A stretch of DNA of 64,000 nt from JBHYDC01 sp051861205 (GTDB taxonomy: Bacteria > Pseudomonadota > Alphaproteobacteria > Rhizobiales > Pleomorphomonadaceae), in contig JBHYDC010000020.1 of assembly GCA_051861205.1 (NCBI GenBank), positions 1-64,000 on the forward strand, given 5' to 3'. The position numbers were made by a program, and so were the translations under genes. The notes below the pieces were generated by a model. The model was given only the letters and a program-made list of their open reading frames with translations, had not been told where the DNA came from and did no database searches. How positions within the stretch are numbered: the first letter of the stretch is position 1; each line of letters starts with the position of its first letter. Below are positions 18,180 through 26,857 of the stretch, one piece after another.

Positions 18180-18767
18180 TCAATCGCCCGACACGCGGCG
18201 GCTACGGATGCGGCTCAACGATTCCGGCGTGATGCCGAGGTAGGATGCCACGATGTACTGCGGCACCCGGCGCACGATGTTCGGCCGGTTCTTAACGAGG
18301 TCAGCATAGCGCTGCTCGGGCGATCGCGTCAGCAGACTGGCGCTGCGCCGCTGCGAACCGGCCATGGCCTCTTCCATCACCCGGCGCCCGAACCGCTCCA
18401 TCGCGTGGTCTGCATCATAGGCCGCTAGAAGCGCCGTTTTGGCAATAAGCAAGACGACGGTTTCTTCAAGCGCGTCGATGTATTGGAGGGTGGGCGCGCC
18501 GGTGACGAGGGCATGGACGTCGGCGACGAATGTGTTTTCGCCGAAGAACTGGCCGGTGTGTTCCACCCCGTCGTTGAGATAGTAGTAGCGCAGAAGGCCC
18601 TGGCCGACGAAGTAGAGCGCTTCGCTCGTCTCGCCGGCCCGCGCCAGATGCTCACCCTTCTTGATGGTTCTTGGCGTAACAGCCGATGTGAGCCGCCGAA
18701 GTGTCTCTTGCTCTGGCTCAAGCGGGCTGGAATACCGAAGGAACTGCGCGGTCAAGGCATCGATCAT
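18180..18767 (-). CDS. Crp/Fnr-type transcriptional regulator, compact form
   Basis: 195 residues: an N-terminal cyclic-nucleotide-binding-type beta barrel (KKGEHLARAGETSEALYFV, LLRYYYLNDG) and a short helix-turn-helix near the C terminus (YIVASYLGITPESLSRIRS). No cysteines are arranged as in FNR for an iron-sulfur cluster. The compact form resembles the CRP-like regulators common beside small stress-response operons. GGAG lies nine bases before the ATG. It is the third gene of a minus-strand set with a DUF4386-like membrane protein and an NAD-dependent epimerase family protein, with gaps of 26 and 30 bases, so it may control its own operon. Confidence 0.85.
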   Translation of the reverse strand: MIDALTAQFLRYSSPLEPEQETLRRLTSAVTPRTIKKGEHLARAGETSEALYFVGQGLLRYYYLNDGVEHTGQFFGENTFVADVHALVTGAPTLQYIDALEETVVLLIAKTALLAAYDADHAMERFGRRVMEEAMAGSQRRSASLLTRSPEQRYADLVKNRPNIVRRVPQYIVASYLGITPESLSRIRSRRVSGD

Positions 18768-18797
18768 GTAAACCTGCTCCGCTGTCCGTCTTTCGAT

Positions 18798-19742
18798 TTA
18801 GCCGCCGTTTCGCAGCCAGTCCAGCGTTTGGGCGATGGCAGCTTCCAGCGGCGTGGAGACATCGCCGAAGGTGGCGGTGAACTTGCTGTGGTCCACGAGA
18901 TACGGCTTTTCGAACTCGTAGATCATCTCGATCAACTCCTTGGCCGCCGGCATGAAAAGCCCGGCGATGCGAAGCTGGAACAGCCCAAGCTTGCGCAGAC
19001 GCACCGGCTTTTCCGCGACCAGCCCGGCGATTTCGAAGAAGCGCCGCGTCGTGACGGCGGGAGCGTTGGGCACGTGCCAGACTTCTCCGATGCCGCGCGG
19101 ATCGGAGCCGAGGAGAGCGAGCGCCGCGCCGAAATCGCGGACATAGGTCACGGTATGAGGCATGTCCGGGTTACCGATCACCTCCACGGGTTTGCCCCTG
19201 AGAAGCGCGCGAAGCGGCCGGCTTCCGACGCTGGACGCGTCGACCCATGGGCCGAAGAAGCTGGAGCCGCGCGCAACGGCTGTCTTGATCCGTCCCGCCG
19301 CATGCGCCTGCATCAACGTATCGTGCATTTCGGCCCGGACCCGGCCTTTGACGCTGGTGGGGCGTACGGGCGTTGTTTCCTTAAGCACCTCGGCCGTCTC
19401 GCCGTAGCTGTAGAGGTTTTCGGCCACGATCAGCTTGGCCCCCACGTCGGCGGCCACATCGATCGCGGCGGCTTGGAGCGCGGGAAAGAACTGCGGCCAT
19501 TGGTGATAGGGCGGCTGCGCACAGAAATAGATCGCCTCGGCGCCCGTACAGGCCCGACCCGCTGCCGCCCGGTCGAGGAGATCGGCGGCAACCACGGTCG
19601 CTTGTGATGGAGTTGACTTCATCGCGCCGGACCGGCTGACAAGGCTCACATCCTTGCCCCCGGCGATGAGGGATTCTACGGTGGACCGGGCCAAAGGCCC
19701 GGTTCCGAGAACGACATGGCGGGGTGATGCATCGTTGGACAT
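18798..19742 (-). CDS. NAD-dependent epimerase/dehydratase-family (extended SDR) protein
   Basis: 314 residues from the ATG at 19742, chosen because GAGGAGG lies seven bases before it. The N-terminal nucleotide-binding loop is the variant VLGTGPLARSTVESL rather than a classical GxxGxxG. The sequence AIYFCAQPPYHQWPQFFPAL and AENLYSYGETAEVLKETTP follow extended SDR enzymes; a tyrosine/lysine pair is not clear, so activity is uncertain. It probably binds NAD(P)(H). It is translated just after the DUF4386-like gene and before the Crp-type regulator, in one apparent operon. The substrate is unknown. Confidence 0.75.
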   Translation of the reverse strand: MSNDASPRHVVLGTGPLARSTVESLIAGGKDVSLVSRSGAMKSTPSQATVVAADLLDRAAAGRACTGAEAIYFCAQPPYHQWPQFFPALQAAAIDVAADVGAKLIVAENLYSYGETAEVLKETTPVRPTSVKGRVRAEMHDTLMQAHAAGRIKTAVARGSSFFGPWVDASSVGSRPLRALLRGKPVEVIGNPDMPHTVTYVRDFGAALALLGSDPRGIGEVWHVPNAPAVTTRRFFEIAGLVAEKPVRLRKLGLFQLRIAGLFMPAAKELIEMIYEFEKPYLVDHSKFTATFGDVSTPLEAAIAQTLDWLRNGG

Positions 19743-19768
19743 GATCGGTCCTCCTCGCCGGTTCGCGA

Positions 19769-20473
19769 TCAAGTGCGGCTACCGCGCAGGGCGACGATGG
19801 CGATGGCGAAGAGGGCGAACTGCCAGCCGACGTTGCTGATGGTCAGGATCGGCCCAAGCTCGACGCCGAACACGGCGGGAAGCGTGGCGAGCAGGGTGAC
19901 ACCCATGACAACCGCGAACCATCCGACGAAGCGCGATCCACTGCGAACGACGGCAAGTCCGATCAGGATCGTCCAAACGCCGCCGACAAGGCCGACGCCG
20001 ATCGCTTCACCGATGCCGCCGGCATAGTCGTTGAGGACGTTGAAGATCAGCGAGATCGTGGCCTGATCGGCATCCGGCGCGACGAAGGCGCGGGCGAGGC
20101 TGGGCATGACGAACAGCCAGCGAGTGATTCCAATCATCTTCGCAACGGCACAGACGGTGCCAAGCGTCAGCGTGGTCGCGGCATAAGCGCCGGTGAGGCC
20201 GAAGCGGGCGTTGAAGGCGGCGGTGGCAGGCACCATCAACAACGCGGTCATGAGATAGCAGCCATAGCCGAACATCACCACGGCTTCATTGTCGAGAAGG
20301 CGGGGGAGGGCGATCGATGCAGGGTCGTCGAGGCTGGCGGGCCAGTTGATGGCGGAGGAAAGGACAGAGAATGCTGTCCACATCAAAACGAACTGGGCGA
20401 TCAGAAGGGAACCGGTGGCAAGACCGGAGGCACGTTTGACGGTGCCGGCGGTGGGGGCTGCGATCGTGCTCAT
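19769..20473 (-). CDS. DUF4386-like integral membrane protein
   Basis: 234 residues with about six hydrophobic segments, for example LATGSLLIAQFVLMWTAF, VVMFGYGCYLMTALLMVPA, IGVGLVGGVWTILIGLAVV and WFAVVMGVTLLATLPAVFG, so an inner-membrane protein. Size and segment pattern resemble the DUF4386 family, which has no known function. CGGAGC precedes the ATG at eight bases. First gene of a likely three-gene operon with an extended SDR and a Crp-type regulator. The family call rests on overall pattern and is tentative. Confidence 0.6.
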   Translation of the reverse strand: MSTIAAPTAGTVKRASGLATGSLLIAQFVLMWTAFSVLSSAINWPASLDDPASIALPRLLDNEAVVMFGYGCYLMTALLMVPATAAFNARFGLTGAYAATTLTLGTVCAVAKMIGITRWLFVMPSLARAFVAPDADQATISLIFNVLNDYAGGIGEAIGVGLVGGVWTILIGLAVVRSGSRFVGWFAVVMGVTLLATLPAVFGVELGPILTISNVGWQFALFAIAIVALRGSRT

Positions 20474-20563
20474 GGGGTGTGCTCCGAATAGGTCCGTTCT
20501 TGGACTGATCGGACCATGGCGGACATCAGCCGGCGCCTCATTGACGTTGGGTAAGAAGTTTTC

Positions 20564-22741
20564 TCAGGTCGTAACAACGAGCCGCGCGGGTCCGGACCTG
20601 CGGATCACCGTGGTGGTAACGCCCCCATCTGCGGCGCGGACGACGAGATCGAGTAAGCTATGGCCGAGGCGCACGTTCCGAAGCGTCACGCGGTCGACAA
20701 AGCGGGGGAGCACCGGATTGCGCATCTCGATGCAGTCGCCCGCGATATCGAAGGTGAGCCCGAGGCAGGCCTCGATCAGCGCGATCGGAGCGGCGGCGGC
20801 CCAGGCCTGCGGGCTGCAAGCAACGGGATAGAACGTCGGCCCTTGCCCGCCCCGGCGTGAGAAACCGCAGAACAACTCCGGCAGGCGGCGCATGTCGAGA
20901 TGAACGGAGGTGCCGAACAGCGCCTCGAAAATTCGGGCCGCCTCGTGTTTGTAGCCGTAGCGTGCCAGCCCGAGCGCGATCAACGCATTGTCGTGCGGCC
21001 AGACGGACCCATCATGATACGACATCGGATTGTAGCGCGGCTCGCCCATGGCGACGGTGCGGATGCCCCAGCCGGAGAATGAGTTGGCGGACATCAGCGT
21101 GCGGGATAGGGCCAGCGCGCGTTCCGGTTTGGCGATACCGGTCCACAGCGAATGTCCGGCATTGGAGGCGCGCACGCGGCAGGGCCGTTTGGCGCCGTCG
21201 AGGGCGAGGGCGTAGGTGCCGATTTCCTCGCACCAGAAGGCCTCGTCGAAGCGGATTTTCAGGGCCTCGGCGGTTCGCCTGAGGTCTTCGGCCGCTACCA
21301 TGTCGCCTAGCTGATCCGCGATTTCGGCGGCGGCGACGCGAGCGGCGTAAACATAGCCTTGAACTTCGCAAAGCGCGATTGGCCCGTCGGCAAGCTTGCC
21401 GTCCGCATGGAAGATGCTGTCCTGGCTGTCTTTCCAGCCTTGGTTGGCGAGGCCCTGTTCGGTCATCCGGTTGTATTCGACGAAGCCGTCGTGGTCCCGG
21501 TCGCCATAGTCGTCAATCCAGCGGAGCGCGGCTTCGATCGCCGGCCACAGGGTGCGAACGGTCGTAAGGTCGCCGGTGCGGCGCAGATACGCACCCGCGA
21601 GCATGACGAAAAGCGGGGTGGAATCGACACTGCCATAGTAATGGCGGAACGGAACCTCGCCGGTTTCGGCCATTTCGCCGCGCCGCACCTCGTGCAGGAT
21701 CTTGCCGGGTTCGGCATCGCTGGCGGCATCGACGGTGGTCGCCTGATGGGCGGCAAGATAGCGCAAGACGCCGCGCGCAAGTTCCGGGTCCATCCAAAGG
21801 GCTTCGCTGGCGGTGATCATGGCATCGCGGCCAAACGGGGTGGAGAACCAGGGGATGCCGGCATAGGGGTACGGCCCGTCGGGCGTGTCGGTGTTGAGCA
21901 TGACGAGGTCGGCAACCGAACGGCGGATCGCCTCGTTGAAAATCTCGTTGGAGGTGTCGATGGACGCCGCGCGCGAGGATGCGCGCCGCAGCGCGCGCCG
22001 GGCATCGCGCATCGAGATCAGATATTGTTGCCCGCAGGATCGGTGGGGCGCTGACTTGTCGCCGACAGCCACCTCGATAAAGCAATTCGTGGACCCGCCG
22101 GGCGTGAGCGATACGTCGAGCCGGACATGCTGCGCATCGATCCGGCTCGGGCGCGGTTCGAAGCGCAGCGTCGTCCGGCGCTCGCGCTCGTCGAGGCCGC
22201 GATAGGCGAAGGCAACGCTGTCGTCGCCCACGATAGCAGGGCGAAACAGGCCCCGGCTTGTCCGCTTGGTGCCGCGCACCTCAAAGATATCGACGAAATC
22301 CGCCTCGAAGCGCATGTGCAGATCCACTTCGATGAGCGTGTCACCGAAGTTGCGAAGGTGGATGCGCTCATAGGCCGTGGCGTTCCAAAGGAAGCGCGTG
22401 CGGCGGATATGGATAGTGTCGCGCTTGATGACACCGCCGTCGGTTGCGCTCACGTCGGGGTTGGTGAGGTCGCAGGTGAGCCCGGCGTTGTCGTCGCGAA
22501 GGGTGGAGGAGAGGAGAATCGGCCGCGAGCCGCAGATGAACAGATCGAGATGGGACAGATGGCGCGTGTCGAGGTGATAGAGCCCATCTGCGCTGCCCGA
22601 GCGAATATCGCCGGTGGGATCCAGCACGGCAAAGGTGTCACCGTGCTTGAGCGACCGGGCACGTCGCTCGCCGAGCGACTCGGCAACGGACACTTCGTAA
22701 TGGTTTATCGGCATAGATGCCGTAGCGGCTTGTTCGTCCAT
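20564..22741 (-). CDS. Glycogen-debranching-type amylo-alpha-1,6-glucosidase family protein
   Basis: 725 residues, no signal peptide. The N-terminal domain (residues 30-250) matches the glycogen debranching N-terminal domain with DGLYHLDTRHLSHLDLF and TRFLWNATAYERIHLRNFG. The C-terminal (alpha/alpha)6 barrel has YPYAGIPWFSTPFGRDAMI, GWKDSQDSIFHADGKLA, GSVWPHDNALIALGLARYG and ELFCGFSRRGGQGPTFYP. These proteins are glucosidase-like enzymes on alpha-glucans, although many bacterial members are uncharacterised. It follows a GT4 glycosyltransferase on the same strand, but a strong terminator hairpin separates them, so expression is at least partly uncoupled. GGAG lies seven bases before the ATG. 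Confidence 0.85.
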   Translation of the reverse strand: MDEQAATASMPINHYEVSVAESLGERRARSLKHGDTFAVLDPTGDIRSGSADGLYHLDTRHLSHLDLFICGSRPILLSSTLRDDNAGLTCDLTNPDVSATDGGVIKRDTIHIRRTRFLWNATAYERIHLRNFGDTLIEVDLHMRFEADFVDIFEVRGTKRTSRGLFRPAIVGDDSVAFAYRGLDERERRTTLRFEPRPSRIDAQHVRLDVSLTPGGSTNCFIEVAVGDKSAPHRSCGQQYLISMRDARRALRRASSRAASIDTSNEIFNEAIRRSVADLVMLNTDTPDGPYPYAGIPWFSTPFGRDAMITASEALWMDPELARGVLRYLAAHQATTVDAASDAEPGKILHEVRRGEMAETGEVPFRHYYGSVDSTPLFVMLAGAYLRRTGDLTTVRTLWPAIEAALRWIDDYGDRDHDGFVEYNRMTEQGLANQGWKDSQDSIFHADGKLADGPIALCEVQGYVYAARVAAAEIADQLGDMVAAEDLRRTAEALKIRFDEAFWCEEIGTYALALDGAKRPCRVRASNAGHSLWTGIAKPERALALSRTLMSANSFSGWGIRTVAMGEPRYNPMSYHDGSVWPHDNALIALGLARYGYKHEAARIFEALFGTSVHLDMRRLPELFCGFSRRGGQGPTFYPVACSPQAWAAAAPIALIEACLGLTFDIAGDCIEMRNPVLPRFVDRVTLRNVRLGHSLLDLVVRAADGGVTTTVIRRSGPARLVVTT

Positions 22742-22804
22742 AGCGCGTCTCCAAGGCTGTTTATGAGGTCAAGCCGCTGCGGCGCCTTTGGATGCGTCGG
22801 TTCT

Positions 22805-22853
22805 AAAAAAAGGCTGGGCCGGAACAAAGGAAACACCGGCCCTGCCAAGCCTT
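22805..22853 (-). terminator. Rho-independent terminator after the GT4 gene
   Basis: On the minus strand a GC-rich stem (AAGGCTTGGCAGGGCCGG pairing with CCGGCCCAGCCTT, allowing a bulge) around a loop of about 13 bases is followed directly by seven T. It begins at the GT4 stop codon and ends before the debranching-enzyme start, so it would stop transcription between the two genes or act as an attenuator. Confidence 0.8.
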
Positions 22854-23937
22854 AGGCAACGGCTGAGATGGCGGATGGCCCTGCGCGTTTGGAAGGCACG
22901 GTCTGCACGGCAGCGGCTTGAACTTGGCGGTAGATGCCTTCGTAATCGTGCGCCATGCGCGTGGCCGTGAAGCGCTGTTCGAACGAACGGCGCGTGCGCA
23001 AGCGGCTGAGGGTGTGAACGCGCCGCGCCGCATCAATGGCTTCGTCGACCGTATCGACGATGTAGCCGTTGACGCCGTTTTCGATCACCTCCGGCACCGA
23101 ACCGCGACCGAAGGCGATAACCGGCGTACCGCAGGACATCGCCTCGATCATGACGATGCCGAAGGGTTCCGGCCAGTCGATCGGAAAGAGCAGCGCCGCG
23201 GCATCGCCGAGGAAGGATGCCTTTTGGCTGTCGTTGATTTCGCCGATGAACTCGACCATTGGGCTGCGGCTGAGCAGCGGCTCGATGACGTTGGTCCAGT
23301 ATTCTTTGTCGGCATTATCGATCTTGGCTGCGATCTTGAGCGGCAGCCCGGATCGCTCGGCAATCTCGATGGCCAGATCAGGCCGCTTTTCCGGAGAAAC
23401 GCGCCCGAGGAACGCCAGATAGCCTGAGGCCTGCGGCCTATAGGGCAGGAGTGTTTCCGGCAGGCCGTGATGAACCGTGCCGACCCAGTTCACCGGCGGC
23501 ATGGGGCGGCGCTGGTCGTCCGAGATCGAGACGAGCGGGATATCGGGAAAGGCTTTGTAAAAGGGCTGAAGGTCGGGAAGATCGAGACGTCCGTGCAGCG
23601 TCGTCACCGTTCGGCCGGGGAGGGTGCGGGCGAGCGGGAACTGGAGAAGATCGGTGTGGAAATGGATCATGTCGAAGGTTTCTGCCCGGCTGCGGATCTC
23701 CTCCAGCATGATGACATGGTAGGGAACGGCGTCCCGGATATCGGGATCAAGGCGCATGGCCCGCTGTGCCGGTGCGATGAGTTCGGCGGTGGTTGAGGAA
23801 TCGCCCGATGCAAAGAGCGTGACCTCGTGACCGCGCGAGACCAACGCTTCCGTCAGGTAAGAGACGATGCGCTCCGTGCCGCCATAGAGCTTCGGCGGAA
23901 CGCTTTCATAGAGAGGGGCTACCTGGGCAATCTTCAT
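22852..23937 (-). CDS. Family 4 glycosyltransferase
   Basis: 361 residues in two Rossmann-like domains (GT-B). N-terminal: VAPLYESVPPKLYGGTERIV, a glycine-rich donor loop. C-terminal: YLAFLGRVSPEKRPDLAIEI, then FPIDWPEPFGIVMIEAMSCG and GTPVIAFGRGSVPEVIENG, the E-x7-E donor-binding region of GT4 retaining enzymes. It is probably a cytosolic transferase for a glycan or glycoside. GAGGAGG precedes the ATG at eleven bases. Co-oriented with the debranching-type gene downstream; this pairing recurs in Rhizobiales as far as I recall and could relate to trehalose, glycogen or alpha-glucan metabolism, which is inference. Confidence 0.85.
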   Translation of the reverse strand: MKIAQVAPLYESVPPKLYGGTERIVSYLTEALVSRGHEVTLFASGDSSTTAELIAPAQRAMRLDPDIRDAVPYHVIMLEEIRSRAETFDMIHFHTDLLQFPLARTLPGRTVTTLHGRLDLPDLQPFYKAFPDIPLVSISDDQRRPMPPVNWVGTVHHGLPETLLPYRPQASGYLAFLGRVSPEKRPDLAIEIAERSGLPLKIAAKIDNADKEYWTNVIEPLLSRSPMVEFIGEINDSQKASFLGDAAALLFPIDWPEPFGIVMIEAMSCGTPVIAFGRGSVPEVIENGVNGYIVDTVDEAIDAARRVHTLSRLRTRRSFEQRFTATRMAHDYEGIYRQVQAAAVQTVPSKRAGPSAISAVA

Positions 23938-24384
23938 CGAGATGAACCTCCTCGCGGGGTCGCGATCTTGTCTTTAGACGGACGACTCCAGGAGGCCATG
24001 TGTCGACGCCGCGCTCGCCGCGCATCCTGAACGGAGCCTGATATGTCATACTTTGGGTACTTGGGCCCTTGATGACAAGCTTAAGCAGACGTCATGGTTC
24101 CACCCTAAGGTATTTAATTGCCATTTCCCTAGCAGTTACTGCACATATTCTCAGCGAATAGAGCCCCTTTTTGGCTCACTGAGTTTGGGATTGCGCTCGA
24201 AATTTCCATAATCAATGAGAAAAAAAGAGAGAAAATCTGAATTCAGCGGGCAGCAATACGTTTCTGTTTATGTCCGTTCGATCCAAAATCATGCACCTAA
24301 ACGGTTATCTTTCCGCATGCCGACGGCTAGGAATGCCGCTAGGCTGCGACTCAATGATAAAAACCGATGGGAGTGAGACCGCAG
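23938..24384. other. Divergent intergenic region, no gene supported
   Basis: About 450 bases between the divergent GT4 and FAH-family genes. The part at 24080-24270 is AT-rich and presumably holds both promoters. A short stem GAGCC/GGCTC around CCTTTTT lies near 24160 but has no T tract after it. No operator or RNA could be identified. Confidence 0.4.
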
Positions 24385-25407
24385 ATGAAACTGGCAACCC
24401 TGAAGGACCGGACCCGCGACGGCATGCTTGTGGTCGTCTCGCGCGATCTCACCCGCTGCGTTTCGGCGCGGCCGATCGCGCAAACCCTGCAAGCCGCGCT
24501 CGACGATTGGGAGTACGCCGCCCCGCGTTTGGCCGACCTTGCCCATGATCTGGAACTCGGCGCCGTTCCCGCCTTGCGATTTCACGAGCATGAAGCGTGC
24601 TCGCCTCTGCCGCGCGCCTATCAGTGGGCCGACGCGTCGAGCTACACCAACCACATGCGCATCATGCGGATGAGCCGGGGCGAGGATCCCAATGCACTGC
24701 CGGGCGAGCCGCTGATGTATCAGGGCGGCTCGGACGGATTTCTCGGGCCGCGCGATGCGATCGTTGCGGTGAGCGAGGAGCACGGCATTGACCTCGAAGG
24801 CGAGATCGCGGTGATAACCGGGGATGTGTCGATGGGCGCGACGCCCGCTGAAGCCGCCGCCTCGATCCGGTTGGTGATGCTGGCGAACGACGTGTCGTTG
24901 CGGCTGTTGCAGCCGGCGGAGCGCGCCAAGGGTTTCGGCTTTTTCCAGGCAAAGCCCGCCTCGGCCTTCTCGCCGGTCGCGGTGACGCCGGATGAACTCG
25001 GCACGGCCTGGGATGGCGCGAAGCTGCATCTGCCGCTGCTCGCCTCCGTCAACGGCCGGGCGATTGGCCGGGCAAACGCGGGCGAAGGCGTCGCGCATGA
25101 TTTCGCGGCGCTGATCGCCCATGCCGCCAAGACCCGCGGGCTTGGCGCCGGCAGCATCATCGGCGGCGGCACGATTTCAAACGGCAGTGCCGATGGCGGC
25201 CTGGGTGCGACGATCGAGGACGGCGGCGCAGGCTACGCTTGTTTGGCCGAGATCCGTCTTGTGGAGACGATCAAGACCGGAGCGGCGGTAACATCGTTTC
25301 TGAAATTCGGCGACACCGTGCGCATCGAAATGAAGGATCGCACGGGGCATTCGATCTTCGGCGCGATCGAGCAGACCGTGACGCCGGTGGAGGCGGCGGG
25401 CGCCTGA
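24385..25407 (+). CDS. Fumarylacetoacetate hydrolase family protein (FAHD2-like)
   Basis: 340 residues. The FAH-fold signature is present: PRDAIVAVSEEHGIDLEGEI near residue 125 with metal-binding acids, then GFGFFQAKPASAFSPVAVTP, HLPLLASVNGRAIGRANAG and GAGSIIGGGTISNG near residue 255. Members hydrolyse or decarboxylate beta-diketo acids using Mg2+ or Mn2+ with a catalytic acid pair. The ATG at 24385 is preferred to the one 18 bases earlier because GGAG lies eleven bases before it. It is convergent with the EamA transporter. The natural substrate (acylpyruvate, oxaloacetate or aromatic ring-cleavage product) is unknown. Confidence 0.85.
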   Translation: MKLATLKDRTRDGMLVVVSRDLTRCVSARPIAQTLQAALDDWEYAAPRLADLAHDLELGAVPALRFHEHEACSPLPRAYQWADASSYTNHMRIMRMSRGEDPNALPGEPLMYQGGSDGFLGPRDAIVAVSEEHGIDLEGEIAVITGDVSMGATPAEAAASIRLVMLANDVSLRLLQPAERAKGFGFFQAKPASAFSPVAVTPDELGTAWDGAKLHLPLLASVNGRAIGRANAGEGVAHDFAALIAHAAKTRGLGAGSIIGGGTISNGSADGGLGATIEDGGAGYACLAEIRLVETIKTGAAVTSFLKFGDTVRIEMKDRTGHSIFGAIEQTVTPVEAAGA

Positions 25408-25427
25408 GGCGCCCGGCCGAATTGACA

Positions 25428-26378
25428 TCACGCGCGGGCGGCTGCGGCCCGGATGCGCTCGCGGTGGGCGGTGTAAAGGCCGCTCGCCGCGATGACGAGG
25501 CAACCGGCGATCGTCCAACTGCTCGGCATGTCGCCGAACACGAGAAAGGCGAAGAGGCCGGCAAAGAGAAGCTGCACGTAGGAGAAGGGTGCCAGCGTGG
25601 ACGCCGAGGCCCGGCGGAACGCAAGCACGATCAGCACATGCCCGATTGTGGAGAGAAGCCCCGTGAGCAGGCCCTCGCCAACCTGGAATTGCGACGGCTG
25701 CGTCCAGTAGAAGGGCATCAGCACCGTGAGGACGACGAAGCCGATGGCGGCCGTCCAGGCCAGCGTTGTTTCAGGCCGCTCGTCCGCCATCTGGCGGGTG
25801 AAGATGGCGCCGAAGGCCCAAACCAGCGCGGAAGCCACCGGAAAGAGCGCAGCGAGTTGGAACGCATCCGAGCCCGGCCGCACCACGAGCAAGACCCCTG
25901 CAAAGCCCACGAATGCCGCCGCCCAGCGCCGGGCCCCGACCTTTTCGCCGAGCAGCGGGATCGAAAGCGCCGTGATGAACAGCGGCGAGAGATAGTTGAT
26001 CGCCGTGTTGTCGGCGACACCAAGATGACCCAGCCCCAAAATGAACAGCGCCGACGAGGCGCACACCGCAAGCCCGCGGGCGAGCTGCATGCGCGGCCGG
26101 GTGGTGGAAAAAGCATGGCGGCCGCGGATCATGAATACGGCCGGAACGGCGATGATCGCAAAGCCGAGATACCGGAACCAAGTGACCTGAAGCGGGTGCA
26201 TCGTGTCGGTCATCGATTTCGCGACGATATCGCCGGCGGAAAAGAAGATCGTGGATGCGATGATCAGTCCGATCGCGATCAGCGTGCCGTCACGAACGGC
26301 AGCAGGAACGCGGACGGCTGGTGTTTCAACGTAAGAGGTGGCGTCCGCTGTGGCGGAGATGGCGGGAGGGGGGCTCAT
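25428..26378 (-). CDS. EamA/DMT-family transporter
   Basis: 316 residues with about ten hydrophobic segments in two EamA repeats, the usual topology of drug/metabolite exporters: the first repeat includes LIAIGLIIASTIFFSAGDIV and GFAIIAVPAVFM, the second WAAAFVGFAGVLLVVRPG, FGAIFTRQMADE and LLFAGLFAFLVFGDMP. The motif SPLFITALSIPLLGEKVGAR is typical. It would export amino acids or small metabolites, direction and cargo unknown. It is convergent with the FAH-family gene and not clearly in an operon. Confidence 0.85.
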   Translation of the reverse strand: MSPPPAISATADATSYVETPAVRVPAAVRDGTLIAIGLIIASTIFFSAGDIVAKSMTDTMHPLQVTWFRYLGFAIIAVPAVFMIRGRHAFSTTRPRMQLARGLAVCASSALFILGLGHLGVADNTAINYLSPLFITALSIPLLGEKVGARRWAAAFVGFAGVLLVVRPGSDAFQLAALFPVASALVWAFGAIFTRQMADERPETTLAWTAAIGFVVLTVLMPFYWTQPSQFQVGEGLLTGLLSTIGHVLIVLAFRRASASTLAPFSYVQLLFAGLFAFLVFGDMPSSWTIAGCLVIAASGLYTAHRERIRAAAARA

Positions 26379-26857
26379 GATATCCAGATTTGGGTGCGAA
26401 ATGCGGACCGATCATTCGCCCTAATCCATGACCGAACCGTGGCGAACACGATCAAAGATCGCTGTGCAGACATGCATAAACCGCATGACGACTTAATGAA
26501 ATCTGAAGAAAATCTTGAAGGGGCAGATTCGGTGCTGTGCGTACCCGGAAAATACTAAGATCAATGTCACTCGCTATGGCCGTCTTCAGGTCCAACCAAG
26601 GTTAGGGCGGCATAATTGATTGGTTCCATGAAGGTGTCGGTGTCACGCGTTCTAATATAATAATTCATGTACGGGTGTTCCTGGGCCAGTAAACCGCAAC
26701 ATCCGAACAACTCAATTTGGCGATACATCCCGTCGCTGCAATGACACGCGGTATTGCTGGTTGTCCCCACGTCAAAAGAGGACTGTACGATCGCCGACCC
26801 CGCCCATATTCATAAAACACATTTTAAACCAACACGCAGAATTCAGCGACTCCAGGG
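26379..26857. other. Intergenic region with no supported gene
   Basis: About 480 bases of lower GC content. A 67-codon minus-strand frame at 26567-26770 (ending in LTLVGPEDGHSE) has residues such as YYIRTRDTDTFMEPINYAAL that look protein-like, but nothing recognisable and no good ribosome site, so I do not call it a gene. The 26772-26978 frame overlaps the end of the hydrolase. Confidence 0.4.

Noticed and set aside
24155..24185. Stem GAGCC/GGCTC upstream of the FAH-family gene as a terminator
   Set aside because: Five base pairs with the T run inside the loop rather than after the stem.
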